From Massilia aquatica (GTDB taxonomy: Bacteria; Pseudomonadota; Gammaproteobacteria; Burkholderiales; Burkholderiaceae_D), in assembly GCF_011682045.1 (NCBI RefSeq), contig NZ_VVIW01000010.1:62001-126000 (forward strand): 64,000 nucleotides of DNA. The letters are read 5' to 3'. The notes under the pieces are model-generated. The model was given only the letters and a program-made list of their open reading frames with translations. It was not told the origin of the DNA and made no database searches. This document shows positions 26,024 to 33,911 of this stretch, in pieces. A program made the position numbers and the translations under genes. The stretch's first letter is position 1. Every line of letters begins with the position of its first letter.

Positions 26024-26959
26024 ATGAAACATACCCTGATCAAAACCGCTATCCTCGCCGCCGTCCTGACCCTTGGCGCTTGCAGCAGCGTGCCGACCAC
26101 CACCCCATTGCTGGACCAGGCCCGTGGCGATTTCGTCGCCGCCAACAATAATTCGCGCGTCGCCACCTTCGCCCCGCTGGAATTCAAGCAGGCCAGCGAA
26201 GCGCTGGATCAAGCCAACGCCGCCGCCGCCCGCAAGGACAGCCTGGAACAGATCGACAAGCTGGCCTATCTGGCCAAGCAAAAAATCGCCACCGCACAAG
26301 AAATCGCCAAGCAGAAACAGGCTGAAGCCGATATCGCCTCGTCCGGCAAAGAACGCGACGCCGTGCGCCTCGAAGCGCGCACCGTCGAAGCCGACCGCGC
26401 CAAGATGGATGCCGCCGCCGCCAAGGCCGCCGCCGCCGCCGCTTCGGCCGATGCCGCCGCCGCCCAGAACCAGGCTGCCGCCGCTCAAGGCCAGGTCGCC
26501 GCCGCCGAAGCCCAGACCCGCGAAGCCCAGGCTCGCGCCGCCCAGCTCGAAGCGCTGATGACCGACCTGCAAGCGAAGAAAACCGAACGCGGCCTGGTCA
26601 TCACGATCGGCGATGTGCTGTTCGGCGTGGACCAGGCCAACCTGACCGCGAACGGCCAGGCCACCCTGCGCAAGCTGGCCGATGCATTGGCACAGAACCC
26701 GAACCGCACCGTGCTGGTCGAAGGGTTTACCGACAGTACCGGCAGCACCGCGCATAACCAGCAATTGTCGGAAAAACGCGCCTCGTCCGTGCGCGCCGCG
26801 CTGGTCGAGATGGGCGTTGCCCGCGACCGCGTTGCAATGCGTGCGTATGGCGAAGCCTTCCCGGTCGCGCCGAATGACAACGCCGGCAACCGTCAGATGA
26901 ACCGCCGCGTTGAAATCGTGCTGTCGAACGAAGGCGCCGCGATCGCGCCGCGCCGTTAA
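26024..26959 (+). CDS. DUF4398-OmpA fusion lipoprotein
   Basis: 311 residues. Lipoprotein signal ending LGACSS, DUF4398-like helical part (residues 25-90), a long Ala-rich coiled coil (about 110-185), then OmpA peptidoglycan-binding domain (GDVLFGVDQANLTANGQATL, VEGFTDSTGSTAHNQQLSEK, NRQMNRRVEIVL). It should bridge outer membrane and cell wall across the periplasm. Follows the DUF4398 gene by 150 bp with no terminator visible. Confidence 0.9.
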   Translation: MKHTLIKTAILAAVLTLGACSSVPTTTPLLDQARGDFVAANNNSRVATFAPLEFKQASEALDQANAAAARKDSLEQIDKLAYLAKQKIATAQEIAKQKQAEADIASSGKERDAVRLEARTVEADRAKMDAAAAKAAAAAASADAAAAQNQAAAAQGQVAAAEAQTREAQARAAQLEALMTDLQAKKTERGLVITIGDVLFGVDQANLTANGQATLRKLADALAQNPNRTVLVEGFTDSTGSTAHNQQLSEKRASSVRAALVEMGVARDRVAMRAYGEAFPVAPNDNAGNRQMNRRVEIVLSNEGAAIAPRR

Positions 26960-27004
26960 TACCGAACACACTGCAGTAGCAACTTAATAGTAAAAGGAAT
27001 CATC

Positions 27005-27544
27005 ATGGACGACAATACCAAGCCACTGGCGCACGGATTCGACGTGAAAGCCATCCGCCAGGCAGCGGCCAATCTGGACGACGGCGCCGTCACGGACGGC
27101 TACGCAGCCGACCGTGAAGCGGTCATCAACATGCTGAACGACGCGCTCGCCACCGAACTGGTGTGCGTGCTGCGCTACAAGCGCCACTACTACACCGTCA
27201 GCGGCGTGGGCAACGGTCCGATCAAGGCCGAGTTCCTGGAGCACGCGCAACAGGAGCAGGAACACGCCGACTCGCTGGCCGAACGCATCGTCCAGCTCAA
27301 TGGTTCGCCGAATTTTAATCCGGCCACCCTGACCGCGCGCAGCCATGCCGAATACGACGATTCGGACGACGTGCAAGCGATGATCCGCTCGAACCTGATC
27401 GCCGAGCGCGTGGCGATCGAGTCATACCGTCAGATGATTGCCGCCATTGGCGAGAAGGACCCGACCACCAAGGCGCTGCTGGTAAGCATCATGGCGGTCG
27501 AAGAAGAGCACGCGGACGACATGCGCGACCTGCTGGCGCACTAA
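27005..27544 (+). CDS. Ferritin-like / bacterioferritin-type protein
   Basis: 179 residues forming a four-helix bundle with the di-iron ligands of the ferritin-like family: ATELVCVLRYKRHYY, EFLEHAQQEQEHAD, LIAERVAIESY and VEEEHADDM, giving the two ExxH pairs plus bridging Glu residues. Members store iron or reduce peroxide stress. It lies 45 bp after the OmpA fusion gene, so iron or oxidative protection appears to be co-expressed with envelope reinforcement. Confidence 0.85.
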   Translation: MDDNTKPLAHGFDVKAIRQAAANLDDGAVTDGYAADREAVINMLNDALATELVCVLRYKRHYYTVSGVGNGPIKAEFLEHAQQEQEHADSLAERIVQLNGSPNFNPATLTARSHAEYDDSDDVQAMIRSNLIAERVAIESYRQMIAAIGEKDPTTKALLVSIMAVEEEHADDMRDLLAH

Positions 27545-27599
27545 AAGCAAAAACGGTAACACTTTACAGACTTTTTTCAACCCACCACTGGAGTTCATC

Positions 27600-27938
27600 A
27601 TGTTAGATACCAACACCCGCACGAACGGCGTTTCCAACCTGAACGGCAATGTGAACGCCGTGCAAACCGACGTCAAGACCCTGGTCAAGGATGCCCAGAC
27701 CCTGCTGTCCGCAGCGGCCGCACTGACCGGAGAGAAAGCCGAAGACATGCGCGCACGCGGCATGGAAATGCTGGACGTGGCGCTGGGCAAGGCATCGCAA
27801 GTGCAAGGTCAAGCTATCGTCAAAGGCAAGGAACTGGCGCACACCGCCGATGTCTATGTTAAGGACAACCCATGGCGCACCATCGCCGCCGCTGCCAGCG
27901 TCGGCTTGCTGGTCGGTGTGATCCTGGGCCGTAAATAA
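27600..27938 (+). CDS. DUF883 (YqjD/ElaB-like) membrane-anchored protein
   Basis: 112 residues: an amphipathic helical N-terminal part (VQTDVKTLVKDAQTLLSAAA) and a C-terminal membrane helix after the family motif VKDNPWRTIAAAASVGLLVG. YqjD and ElaB are stationary-phase proteins that tether ribosomes to the membrane in E. coli. It is followed by YqjE- and YqjK-like genes as in E. coli. Confidence 0.9.
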   Translation: MLDTNTRTNGVSNLNGNVNAVQTDVKTLVKDAQTLLSAAAALTGEKAEDMRARGMEMLDVALGKASQVQGQAIVKGKELAHTADVYVKDNPWRTIAAAASVGLLVGVILGRK

Positions 27939-27956
27939 TTCAAGCCGGGAGAAGCC

Positions 27957-28343
27957 ATGGACAAAACAACAGCGGCAGTACATGGCCCCGGCCTGATGGG
28001 CGGCCTGACAGGGCTGGCAAAAAATGTCTTCGGACTCGTGGTGTCGCGCGTGGAACTGGCGGCACTCGAGTTGTCCGAAGTGCGCAATCATGTGCTTGAA
28101 TTGCTGGTGGTTTTTTCGCTGGCAGTGCTGTGCGCCATGTTTGCGTTGGCCTACGGTAGCGCGACAATTGTTGCGCTGGCCTGGGAAAGCATGGGCTGGA
28201 AAATCCTCCTCATCATGTTTGCCGTGTTCATCGCCGTGACGATCGGCCTCGTGCTCAAGGCCAAGGCCATGCTCAAAGAGGGCAAGCTGGCTTTCCCCGA
28301 GACCATGAACGAACTCAAGAACGATCGCGACATGCTGCTGTAA
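27957..28343 (+). CDS. YqjE-like phage-holin-family membrane protein
   Basis: 128 residues with two membrane helices (HVLELLVVFSLAVLCAMFAL and ILLIMFAVFIAVTIGLVLKA), matching the Phage_holin_3_6/YqjE family. Not a phage gene here: the yqjD-yqjE-yqjK order is conserved in proteobacteria. It starts 18 bp after the DUF883 gene. Confidence 0.85.
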   Translation: MDKTTAAVHGPGLMGGLTGLAKNVFGLVVSRVELAALELSEVRNHVLELLVVFSLAVLCAMFALAYGSATIVALAWESMGWKILLIMFAVFIAVTIGLVLKAKAMLKEGKLAFPETMNELKNDRDMLL

Positions 28344-28369
28344 GCGGCACTTCAGACGGGAGTATTACG

Positions 28370-28762
28370 ATGGATAACATTATCGGGCTCGAAAAATCCC
28401 CTGGCACAGGGGGCGACAAGACCGAATCGGTAGCCGAACGCAAGGCGCGCCTGCTGCGCCAGGGCGATTTCTACCGTGTCGGCATTGCCCACGCCAAAGC
28501 CCGGATCAAGCACGATGCGCGTCCCGACGTGCTGTTTCACTCGGCACTCGACCATGCGACCTTTGCGGTCCGTTCGCGGATCGACAGCGTGCTGCATCCG
28601 ACCGGCATCAGTGTCGCGTCGATCATGCCGTACGCCGCGACCATCATCGGCTTCATCACGCGGCGCCGGCTGATCAAGCCCGCGCTCGGCGTGGCGGCCG
28701 TGCTGGGCGGCGTGGCGTGGTACTTGCAACAGCGCCGCACAGGGCAGACGCAACAACTGTGA
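28370..28762 (+). CDS. YqjK-like protein
   Basis: 130 residues. A basic N-terminal helical part (AERKARLLRQGDFYRVGIAH) and a C-terminal hydrophobic stretch (IMPYAATIIGFITRRRLIKP, GVAAVLGGVAWYL). Similarity to YqjK is weak and rests mainly on gene order. Last gene before a strong terminator. Confidence 0.65.
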   Translation: MDNIIGLEKSPGTGGDKTESVAERKARLLRQGDFYRVGIAHAKARIKHDARPDVLFHSALDHATFAVRSRIDSVLHPTGISVASIMPYAATIIGFITRRRLIKPALGVAAVLGGVAWYLQQRRTGQTQQL

Positions 28763-28864
28763 CGCGCACAGCGCGCCGCAATACGTCTGAACTGTTTAGT
28801 TACCATGCCGGGCAAGCGAACCCGGCCTCGCAATAAGAACGGAAAGATATGGTGGGGCTTGAGC

Positions 28865-28901
28865 GGCGTCGTAATCTTCGGATTCGACGCCGTCTTTTTT
28901 T
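28865..28901 (+). terminator. Rho-independent terminator with UUCG loop
   Basis: GGCGTCG-T-AATC-TTCG-GATT-CGACGCC stem with a TTCG tetraloop followed by CTTTTTTT. It closes the operon 25481-28762. Confidence 0.9.
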
Positions 28902-28982
28902 GCTGGTATCGTTTTCATCCCTGGTCGTTTTTCGTATATTCACTTCTTCCATTCCCATTCCCGACTCGATTCCGGCCATCCT

Positions 28983-30134
28983 ATGACTGACCCAAATAAA
29001 CTCAACCCCGACAAGCTGCGCATTGTGCTGGTCCTGCAAGGGGGCGGCGCGCTGGGCGCCTACCAGGCCGGCGTGTACCAGGCGCTGCACGAGCACAACC
29101 TGGTGCCGGACTGGATCGTCGGCACTTCGATCGGCGCCATCAATGCTGCCCTGATCGCCGGCAACGAACAATCGGTGCGGCTGGAGAAAATCAAGGCTTT
29201 CTGGGACCGGGTGTCGCATGCCGACACGCTGGACATGACCCGGGTCGACGACCGCCAGCGGCGCTCGAATATCTGGCTCAACACCTTTGATACCGTCATG
29301 CGCGGGGTGCCGGGCTTTTTCAAGCCGCGCCTGTTCAGCGGTTTTCCATTCGGGATGACGGTTGCGCCGGAAGAAGCCTCGTTTTACGACACCACGCCGC
29401 TGCGCGACACGCTCCGCGAACTGGTCGACTTCGACTATCTGAACGAAGAGGGCGGCATGCGCCTGACGGTCAACGCCGTCAATGTGCGCACCGGCGAACT
29501 GGCGCATTTCGACAGCCAGGGCGGCGACCTGTGCGCCGACCATGTGCGCGCCAGCGGCAGCCTGCCGCCGGCCTTCGCCCCGGTGCGCATCGATGGCGAG
29601 CTGTACTGGGACGGCGGCCTGTATTCGAACACCCCGCTCGAATCGGTGCTGCGCGAGCTGCCCGGTGGCGACACCATCTGCTTCATGGTCGACCTGTGGA
29701 GTGCGGAAGGCGAGGAGCCGGTGACGATGGACCAGGTCAATACGCGCCAGAAAGACGTGACCTACGCGTCACGCTCGAAACGCCATATCGAAGACTACAG
29801 CGCCACCCATGCGCTGCAGCACAAGCTGCGCCAGATGTATGCGCGCATGCCCGAGGCCGAGCGCACCGAGGAAGACCGGCGCGAGCTCGCAGCGCTCGGC
29901 TGCGACGCCACACTGCACATCGTGCGCATTCCCTATGCGGGGCACGACTGGCATATGGCGTCCAAGGACGTCAATTTTTCCAGGGGGTCGATCGAATGGC
30001 GCTGGGAGCAGGGCTACCGCGATGCGCTGCGCGCGCTCAAGCACGCGGGCTGGCTGCTGATGGTGGCCGAAGAAACGGCCGTGGTGGTGCACGAATTGCC
30101 GCCGGACCAGGATGACTGGGTCGCGGCGGCATAA
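28983..30134 (+). CDS. Patatin-like phospholipase (DUF3734)
   Basis: 383 residues. Oxyanion motif LQGGGALGAYQAGVYQAL, nucleophile elbow GTSIG with the catalytic Ser near residue 48, and the catalytic Asp in WDGGLYSN complete the Ser-Asp dyad. The C-terminal region (ALQHKLRQMYARMPEAERTE, RIPYAGHDWHMASKDVNFS) is the DUF3734 extension. It should hydrolyse acyl esters of lipids in the cytoplasm. No signal peptide. Downstream of the terminator, so an independent unit. Confidence 0.9.
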   Translation: MTDPNKLNPDKLRIVLVLQGGGALGAYQAGVYQALHEHNLVPDWIVGTSIGAINAALIAGNEQSVRLEKIKAFWDRVSHADTLDMTRVDDRQRRSNIWLNTFDTVMRGVPGFFKPRLFSGFPFGMTVAPEEASFYDTTPLRDTLRELVDFDYLNEEGGMRLTVNAVNVRTGELAHFDSQGGDLCADHVRASGSLPPAFAPVRIDGELYWDGGLYSNTPLESVLRELPGGDTICFMVDLWSAEGEEPVTMDQVNTRQKDVTYASRSKRHIEDYSATHALQHKLRQMYARMPEAERTEEDRRELAALGCDATLHIVRIPYAGHDWHMASKDVNFSRGSIEWRWEQGYRDALRALKHAGWLLMVAEETAVVVHELPPDQDDWVAAA

Positions 30135-30191
30135 AGCGTTGCTGCCGGGAGCGTCGGCCGTCGATGCGGCGCGCCCGGCAGGCAGGTCCGG

Positions 30192-30584
30192 TCAGCCGCC
30201 CATGGCAGCCTGGGCGCGCGCGCCGGCCATGTCTTTCTGGTAGTTCGCTTGCGCTTCTTTGTTGCAAGCGCTGCGCTCGGACGCCGGCAGGGCGCGGCAT
30301 GCGCCTTTGGCTTCCTGCAGGGCCGCACCCATTTCCTTGCGCAAGGTGCGCAGGCGTGCCTCCGGGGTAGCGTCTTCTTGCGACCAGCGCGCCGGATCGC
30401 CACGGGCGATTTCGGCCGCTTGCTGGCGCGCGGTGGCGGCCGGCACGTTCTGGTCGGTCGAGGTTTGCGGCAGCTGGGCGCTGGCGATACTCATGCCCAT
30501 CAGGCAGGCGGCGGCGACGCTGGCGCGCAGCAGGCCGGTCAATGGGCCGCTGGTGCGTGGCGTGTTGTTGTCGGGCTTGCGCAT
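30192..30584 (-). CDS. Exported hypothetical protein
   Basis: 130 residues with an N-terminal signal or anchor (LLRASVAAACLMGMSIASAQ) and a helical rest with two Cys (ACRALPASERSACNKEAQAN). Function unknown. GGAG lies upstream of the ATG. Lies after the terminator of the DUF3309 operon. Confidence 0.6.
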   Translation of the reverse strand: MRKPDNNTPRTSGPLTGLLRASVAAACLMGMSIASAQLPQTSTDQNVPAATARQQAAEIARGDPARWSQEDATPEARLRTLRKEMGAALQEAKGACRALPASERSACNKEAQANYQKDMAGARAQAAMGG

Positions 30585-30624
30585 GGCAGCTCCTTTTCTG
30601 GTTGTTGATGGTGGGGTAAAAAAA

Positions 30625-30645
30625 ACCGGCGCACGCGGCGCCGGT
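30625..30645 (-). terminator. Rho-independent terminator of the DUF3309 gene
   Basis: 8-bp stem ACCGGCGC/GCGCCGGT with a 5-nt loop; on the minus strand it is followed by eight T. Confidence 0.9.
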
Positions 30646-30655
30646 TGTCGACTTG

Positions 30656-30808
30656 TTACAGACGCCCGGTCAGGAGCAGCACGATGAGCACCACCACGAT
30701 CAGGCCGGTGATGCCGCTTGGGCCGTATCCCCAGCTGCGGCTGTGGTTCCAGGTAGGAAGGGCGCCGATCAGGGCAAGAATGAGGATAACGAGAAGAATG
30801 GTACCCAT
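30656..30808 (-). CDS. DUF3309 small membrane protein
   Basis: 50 residues: MGTILLVILILALIGALPTW then HSRSWGYGPSG and a second helix (LIVVVLIVLLLTGRL). This is the standard DUF3309 pattern. AAGGAG precedes the ATG. It lies 74 bp after the glycine-zipper gene at 30883 and has no palindrome of its own, so it is probably read from the promoter at 31372-31413; a weak hairpin (GATCTG/CAGATC, 30829-30846) lies between the two. Confidence 0.9.
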   Translation of the reverse strand: MGTILLVILILALIGALPTWNHSRSWGYGPSGITGLIVVVLIVLLLTGRL

Positions 30809-30882
30809 GGTGGGCTCCTTTAAAAGTCGATCTGTCTGTGCAGATCGTGAGTTATATGAATGGTGGGGATGCTGTTAAATAA

Positions 30883-31344
30883 TTAGTAACGGTAGACGCG
30901 GCCGTCGACCACGCGTACGCGGTTGCCGACGCGCAGGTCGTACACGCTGTCCTGCACAACCGTGCGGGTTTCGCCGTTTTGCAGGCGAACGTTAATCTGG
31001 TACATCTCCTGGCCATTACCGGCATTGCGGTTGGCTTCGACCTTGTTGCCGACCACGGCGCCGCCGACGGCACCGGCGACAGTCGCTGCGGTACGGCCGC
31101 TGCCGCTGCCGACCTGATTACCGACCAGTGCGCCGACAATACCGCCGACAACCGCACCGGCGCCGTTGGTCTGGCCGTCATTGCGGGTGACCTGGATCGA
31201 TTCGATGGTGCCGTAGCCCGCCGACGAGGAGGCTGGATTGTCGTAGCTGCCATTGTTGACAGGCTGGGACGAGGTGCTGGCACAGCCGCTGAGCATGGCA
31301 GTGGTGGCGATGACGATTGCTGCGATAGTCTGGTTCGATTTCAT
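30883..31344 (-). CDS. Glycine-zipper 2TM lipoprotein (SlyB/Rick_17kDa-like)
   Basis: 153 residues. Lipoprotein signal ending TAMLSGCAST, glycine-zipper region (GAVVGGIVGALVGNQVGSGS, GAVGGAVVGNKVEAN) and a C-terminal domain (YQINVRLQNGETRTVVQDSV, VGNRVRVVDGRVYRY) closely like the end of the protein at 19921-20778. SlyB-type proteins support outer-membrane integrity. Start at 31344 chosen for signal and GGAGAAC upstream. Confidence 0.88.
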   Translation of the reverse strand: MKSNQTIAAIVIATTAMLSGCASTSSQPVNNGSYDNPASSSAGYGTIESIQVTRNDGQTNGAGAVVGGIVGALVGNQVGSGSGRTAATVAGAVGGAVVGNKVEANRNAGNGQEMYQINVRLQNGETRTVVQDSVYDLRVGNRVRVVDGRVYRY

Positions 31345-31371
31345 GTTGTTCTCCTGACAAAGTGTGAAGCC

Positions 31372-31413
31372 AGCATAATCAGCAAGCACCATGGGGTCTG
31401 TGCGCTGCCGCAC
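31372..31413 (-). promoter_or_regulatory. GTDCG-N4-CGHAC site and -10 for the 30883 glycine-zipper gene
   Basis: Palindrome GTGCGCTGCCGCAC at 31400-31413, 22-bp spacer, -10 TATGCT at 31372-31377 on the minus strand. Confidence 0.72.
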
Positions 31414-31473
31414 TCAGTTTAATTCAGTTGAGTTTGGCTTAAACTGTTGGGTTTTTGCCACTAATCTCGCTGT

Positions 31474-31515
31474 GTTCGCCAGCGTACAGATGTTGGGCGG
31501 TACTTCCCGTAAAAC
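31474..31515 (+). promoter_or_regulatory. GTDCG-N4-CGHAC site and -10 for the 31553 gene
   Basis: Palindrome GTTCGCCAGCGTAC at 31474-31487, 22-bp spacer, -10 TAAAAC at 31510-31515 on the plus strand. Confidence 0.72.
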
Positions 31516-31552
31516 GGAAGGCAGCGATGTATTGTCACCGGAGAAAAGCAAG

Positions 31553-32101
31553 ATGAAACGAGCAGTCACCCCCGCCTTGATCGGCGCCTTCCTGATGTCG
31601 GCCGCCTTGTCGGCCAGTGCGGCGACCCCGGAAGCGAAGGCGGCCTACAAGCAGGCCACAGCGGCGGCGACCGCCACCTACAAGGCGGCGCGTGCGCAAT
31701 GCGACGTGATTACCGGCAACCCCAAAGAGGTGTGCGTGGAAGAAGCCAAGGCAGCGCGCGTGCGCACCGTGGAAGAAGCGAGCGCCATCTACAAGAACAC
31801 GCTCAAAGCCTATACCCAGTCGCGCCAGACGATCGCCTCGGCCAACTTCGACCTCGACAAGGCCAAGTGCCGTGCGCTGACCGGCAACGACAAGGATGTC
31901 TGCATGCAGCAGGCAAAATCGACCCTGATCGCGGCCCAGGCCGACGCCAGGGCCGACAAGAAAGCGATCGAAGCGCGCACCGATGCGCGCGACGACAAAC
32001 GGACGGCCGAGTACAAAGTCGCGCTTGAAAAGTGCGATGCGTTTGCCGGTGCGGTCAAGGACACGTGTGTCTCGGCCGCGAAATCGCAGTATGGTAAATA
32101 A
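31553..32101 (+). CDS. Exported protein with three Cys-x10-Cys repeats
   Basis: 182 residues. Signal peptide (LIGAFLMSAALSASAA). Three similar helical units each carry a Cys pair ten residues apart: CDVITGNPKEVC, CRALTGNDKDVC and CDAFAGAVKDTC, each followed by a charged Ala/Lys-rich helix. The pairs could form helical-hairpin disulfides or bind a metal in the periplasm. I do not recognise the family beyond this repeat. GGAG lies upstream of the ATG at 31553. Confidence 0.75.
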   Translation: MKRAVTPALIGAFLMSAALSASAATPEAKAAYKQATAAATATYKAARAQCDVITGNPKEVCVEEAKAARVRTVEEASAIYKNTLKAYTQSRQTIASANFDLDKAKCRALTGNDKDVCMQQAKSTLIAAQADARADKKAIEARTDARDDKRTAEYKVALEKCDAFAGAVKDTCVSAAKSQYGK

Positions 32102-32173
32102 GTAACAAGCAAGCTATGCTGCAACAGCTCATATAGAGCAATTTTTTTTGAACCACCCACCAAGGAGTCCACT

Positions 32174-32488
32174 ATGAAAATCGCAAAACGTCTGTCGACC
32201 ATGCTGTTTGCCGCCACCCTCGTCGCCACCATGGCTGGTTGCGCCTCGACCGCCACCAAAGAAGGCACCGGCGAATTTATCGATGACACCGTGATCACCG
32301 CCAAAGTCAAGGCATCGATCTTCAACGAGCCTACCCTCAAAGCGTCGGAAATCAACGTTGAAACCTTCAAGGGCGACGTGCAGTTGTCCGGCTTCGTGGC
32401 CGATCCGGCCGATGCCACCAAAGCGGCCGATGTGGCACGCGGCGTGAAAGGTGTAGTATCGGTCAAGAACGACGTACGTGTGAAGTAA
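32174..32488 (+). CDS. BON-domain lipoprotein
   Basis: 104 residues, lipoprotein signal ending TMAGCAST and one BON domain (FIDDTVITAKVKASIFNEPT, VETFKGDVQLSGFVADPADA, GVVSVKNDVRVK). Very similar to the gene at 22756-23067, so a duplicated pair. Strong AAGGAG upstream. It follows the Cys-repeat gene by 72 bp and may share its promoter. Confidence 0.92.
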   Translation: MKIAKRLSTMLFAATLVATMAGCASTATKEGTGEFIDDTVITAKVKASIFNEPTLKASEINVETFKGDVQLSGFVADPADATKAADVARGVKGVVSVKNDVRVK

Positions 32489-32500
32489 GCTGAGCTCTTC

Positions 32501-32524
32501 AGGCCGGCCCGCAGTGGCCGGCCT
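32501..32524 (+). terminator. Hairpin after the BON gene
   Basis: Nine-bp stem AGGCCGGCC/GGCCGGCCT with a 6-nt loop, 12 bp past the stop. No clear T-run, so partial termination is likely. Confidence 0.55.
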
Positions 32525-32557
32525 GCGGTGCCGGCTCTAATAATATGTGAAGATTTT

Positions 32558-33808
32558 ATGCAGCTTGCAGATCCGATTCCGGCCCCCGCCAATCCCAATC
32601 CCGCTCCTTCCACCGAGAGCGGCGCCGTCAAGGCAGCCCCCGCCGACGCCGGCGCGGAGCATCACGACCCACTGACTGCCAGTTCCACTGCCGCGCACGC
32701 GCTGCGCATCCCGATTCATGTCAACGCGCGCGGGCTGGCGCTGGGCATTATCGCGACGATTGCCTTCGTCTATGCGCTCCAGTGGGCACAAAAATTCCTG
32801 GTCCCGCTGCTGCTCGGGATCTTTATCGCCTACACGCTCAATCCGCTGGTGCTGTTCCTCGAACGGCGCATGCGCATCAAGCGCGCCATCGGCGCCACCA
32901 TCGTCACCGTGGTCATCTTGGTGCTGATGGGCGGGGTGCTGAACCGGGTGCAGGGCGAGTTTTTCAACATCATCGACGAATTGCCGACGATTACGCAAAA
33001 GGTCACGCGCATCCTGACCCGCGCCAGCGGCGGACAGCCGAGCACGATCCAGCAGATGCAGGCGGCCGCCTCCCAGATCGAGCAAGCCACTTCCAGCGTC
33101 GGCGGGCAAAAATCGGCGGCGCGCAAGGCCATGCCGGCCGCGGCGGCCGCCGGCGGCAGTTTCAAGATCATGGACTGGGTACTGGCCGGGTCGATGGGCT
33201 TCATCGGTTTTGTCACGCAGGCGACCATGGTAGTGTTCCTGGTGTTCTTTTTGCTCCTTGCGGGAGACACCTTCAAGCGCAAGCTGGTCAAACTGACCGG
33301 ACCGTCGCTGAGCCGCAAGAAGGTGACCGTGCACATCCTGGACGACATCAATACCTCGATCCAGAACTATATGTTCATGCTGCTGGTCACGAATACCTTG
33401 CTGGCCTTGCTGATGTGGGTCGCGCTGCGCGCCATCGGCCTCGAAAATGCGGGCGCCTGGGCGATTTTTGCCGGCCTGATGCACATCATGCCGTACTTCG
33501 GCCCGCTGTTGATCACTGCGCTGACCGGCCTGGTTGCCTTCATGCAGTTCGAATCGCTGGAAATGGTGCTGCTGGTGGCCGGCGCCTCGCTGGCGATTGC
33601 CACCCTGGTCGGCACCGTGATTGCCACCTGGATGACCGGCAAGATCGCCAAGATGAACCCGGCCGCCGTGTTCGTCAGCCTGCTGTTCTGGGGCTGGCTG
33701 TGGGGCATGTGGGGCTTGCTGCTCGGCGTGCCGGTGGTCGTGATGATCAAGGTCGTGGCCGAACGGGTCGAAGGCATGGAAGTGCTGGCCGAGCTGCTGG
33801 GCGAGTAA
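32558..33808 (+). CDS. AI-2E-family transporter (PerM/TqsA-like)
   Basis: 416 residues. After a Pro/Ala-rich cytoplasmic N-terminus of about 55 residues there are seven to eight hydrophobic segments, including LVPLLLGIFIAYTLNPLVLF and the family-typical end SLLFWGWLWGMWGLLLGVPV. Members export signals such as AI-2, or act as Na+/H+ antiporters. The substrate cannot be inferred. The start at 32558 has a weak AAGA ribosome site. Confidence 0.85.
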   Translation: MQLADPIPAPANPNPAPSTESGAVKAAPADAGAEHHDPLTASSTAAHALRIPIHVNARGLALGIIATIAFVYALQWAQKFLVPLLLGIFIAYTLNPLVLFLERRMRIKRAIGATIVTVVILVLMGGVLNRVQGEFFNIIDELPTITQKVTRILTRASGGQPSTIQQMQAAASQIEQATSSVGGQKSAARKAMPAAAAAGGSFKIMDWVLAGSMGFIGFVTQATMVVFLVFFLLLAGDTFKRKLVKLTGPSLSRKKVTVHILDDINTSIQNYMFMLLVTNTLLALLMWVALRAIGLENAGAWAIFAGLMHIMPYFGPLLITALTGLVAFMQFESLEMVLLVAGASLAIATLVGTVIATWMTGKIAKMNPAAVFVSLLFWGWLWGMWGLLLGVPVVVMIKVVAERVEGMEVLAELLGE

Positions 33809-33911
33809 GCCGGTGTCGGCGGCGGCGGCGGCGGGGCGGGGGCGATGCCTTTGCGCCCGCGCCGCCGTATGTTAGGCTTGCAGATCGTCAATTCAGAAGC
33901 GCGCCTTGTCC

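Noticed and set aside
27957-28343. Phage holin
   Set aside because: The holin-family match is to YqjE; gene order yqjD-yqjE-yqjK is a chromosomal stress set, not a prophage.
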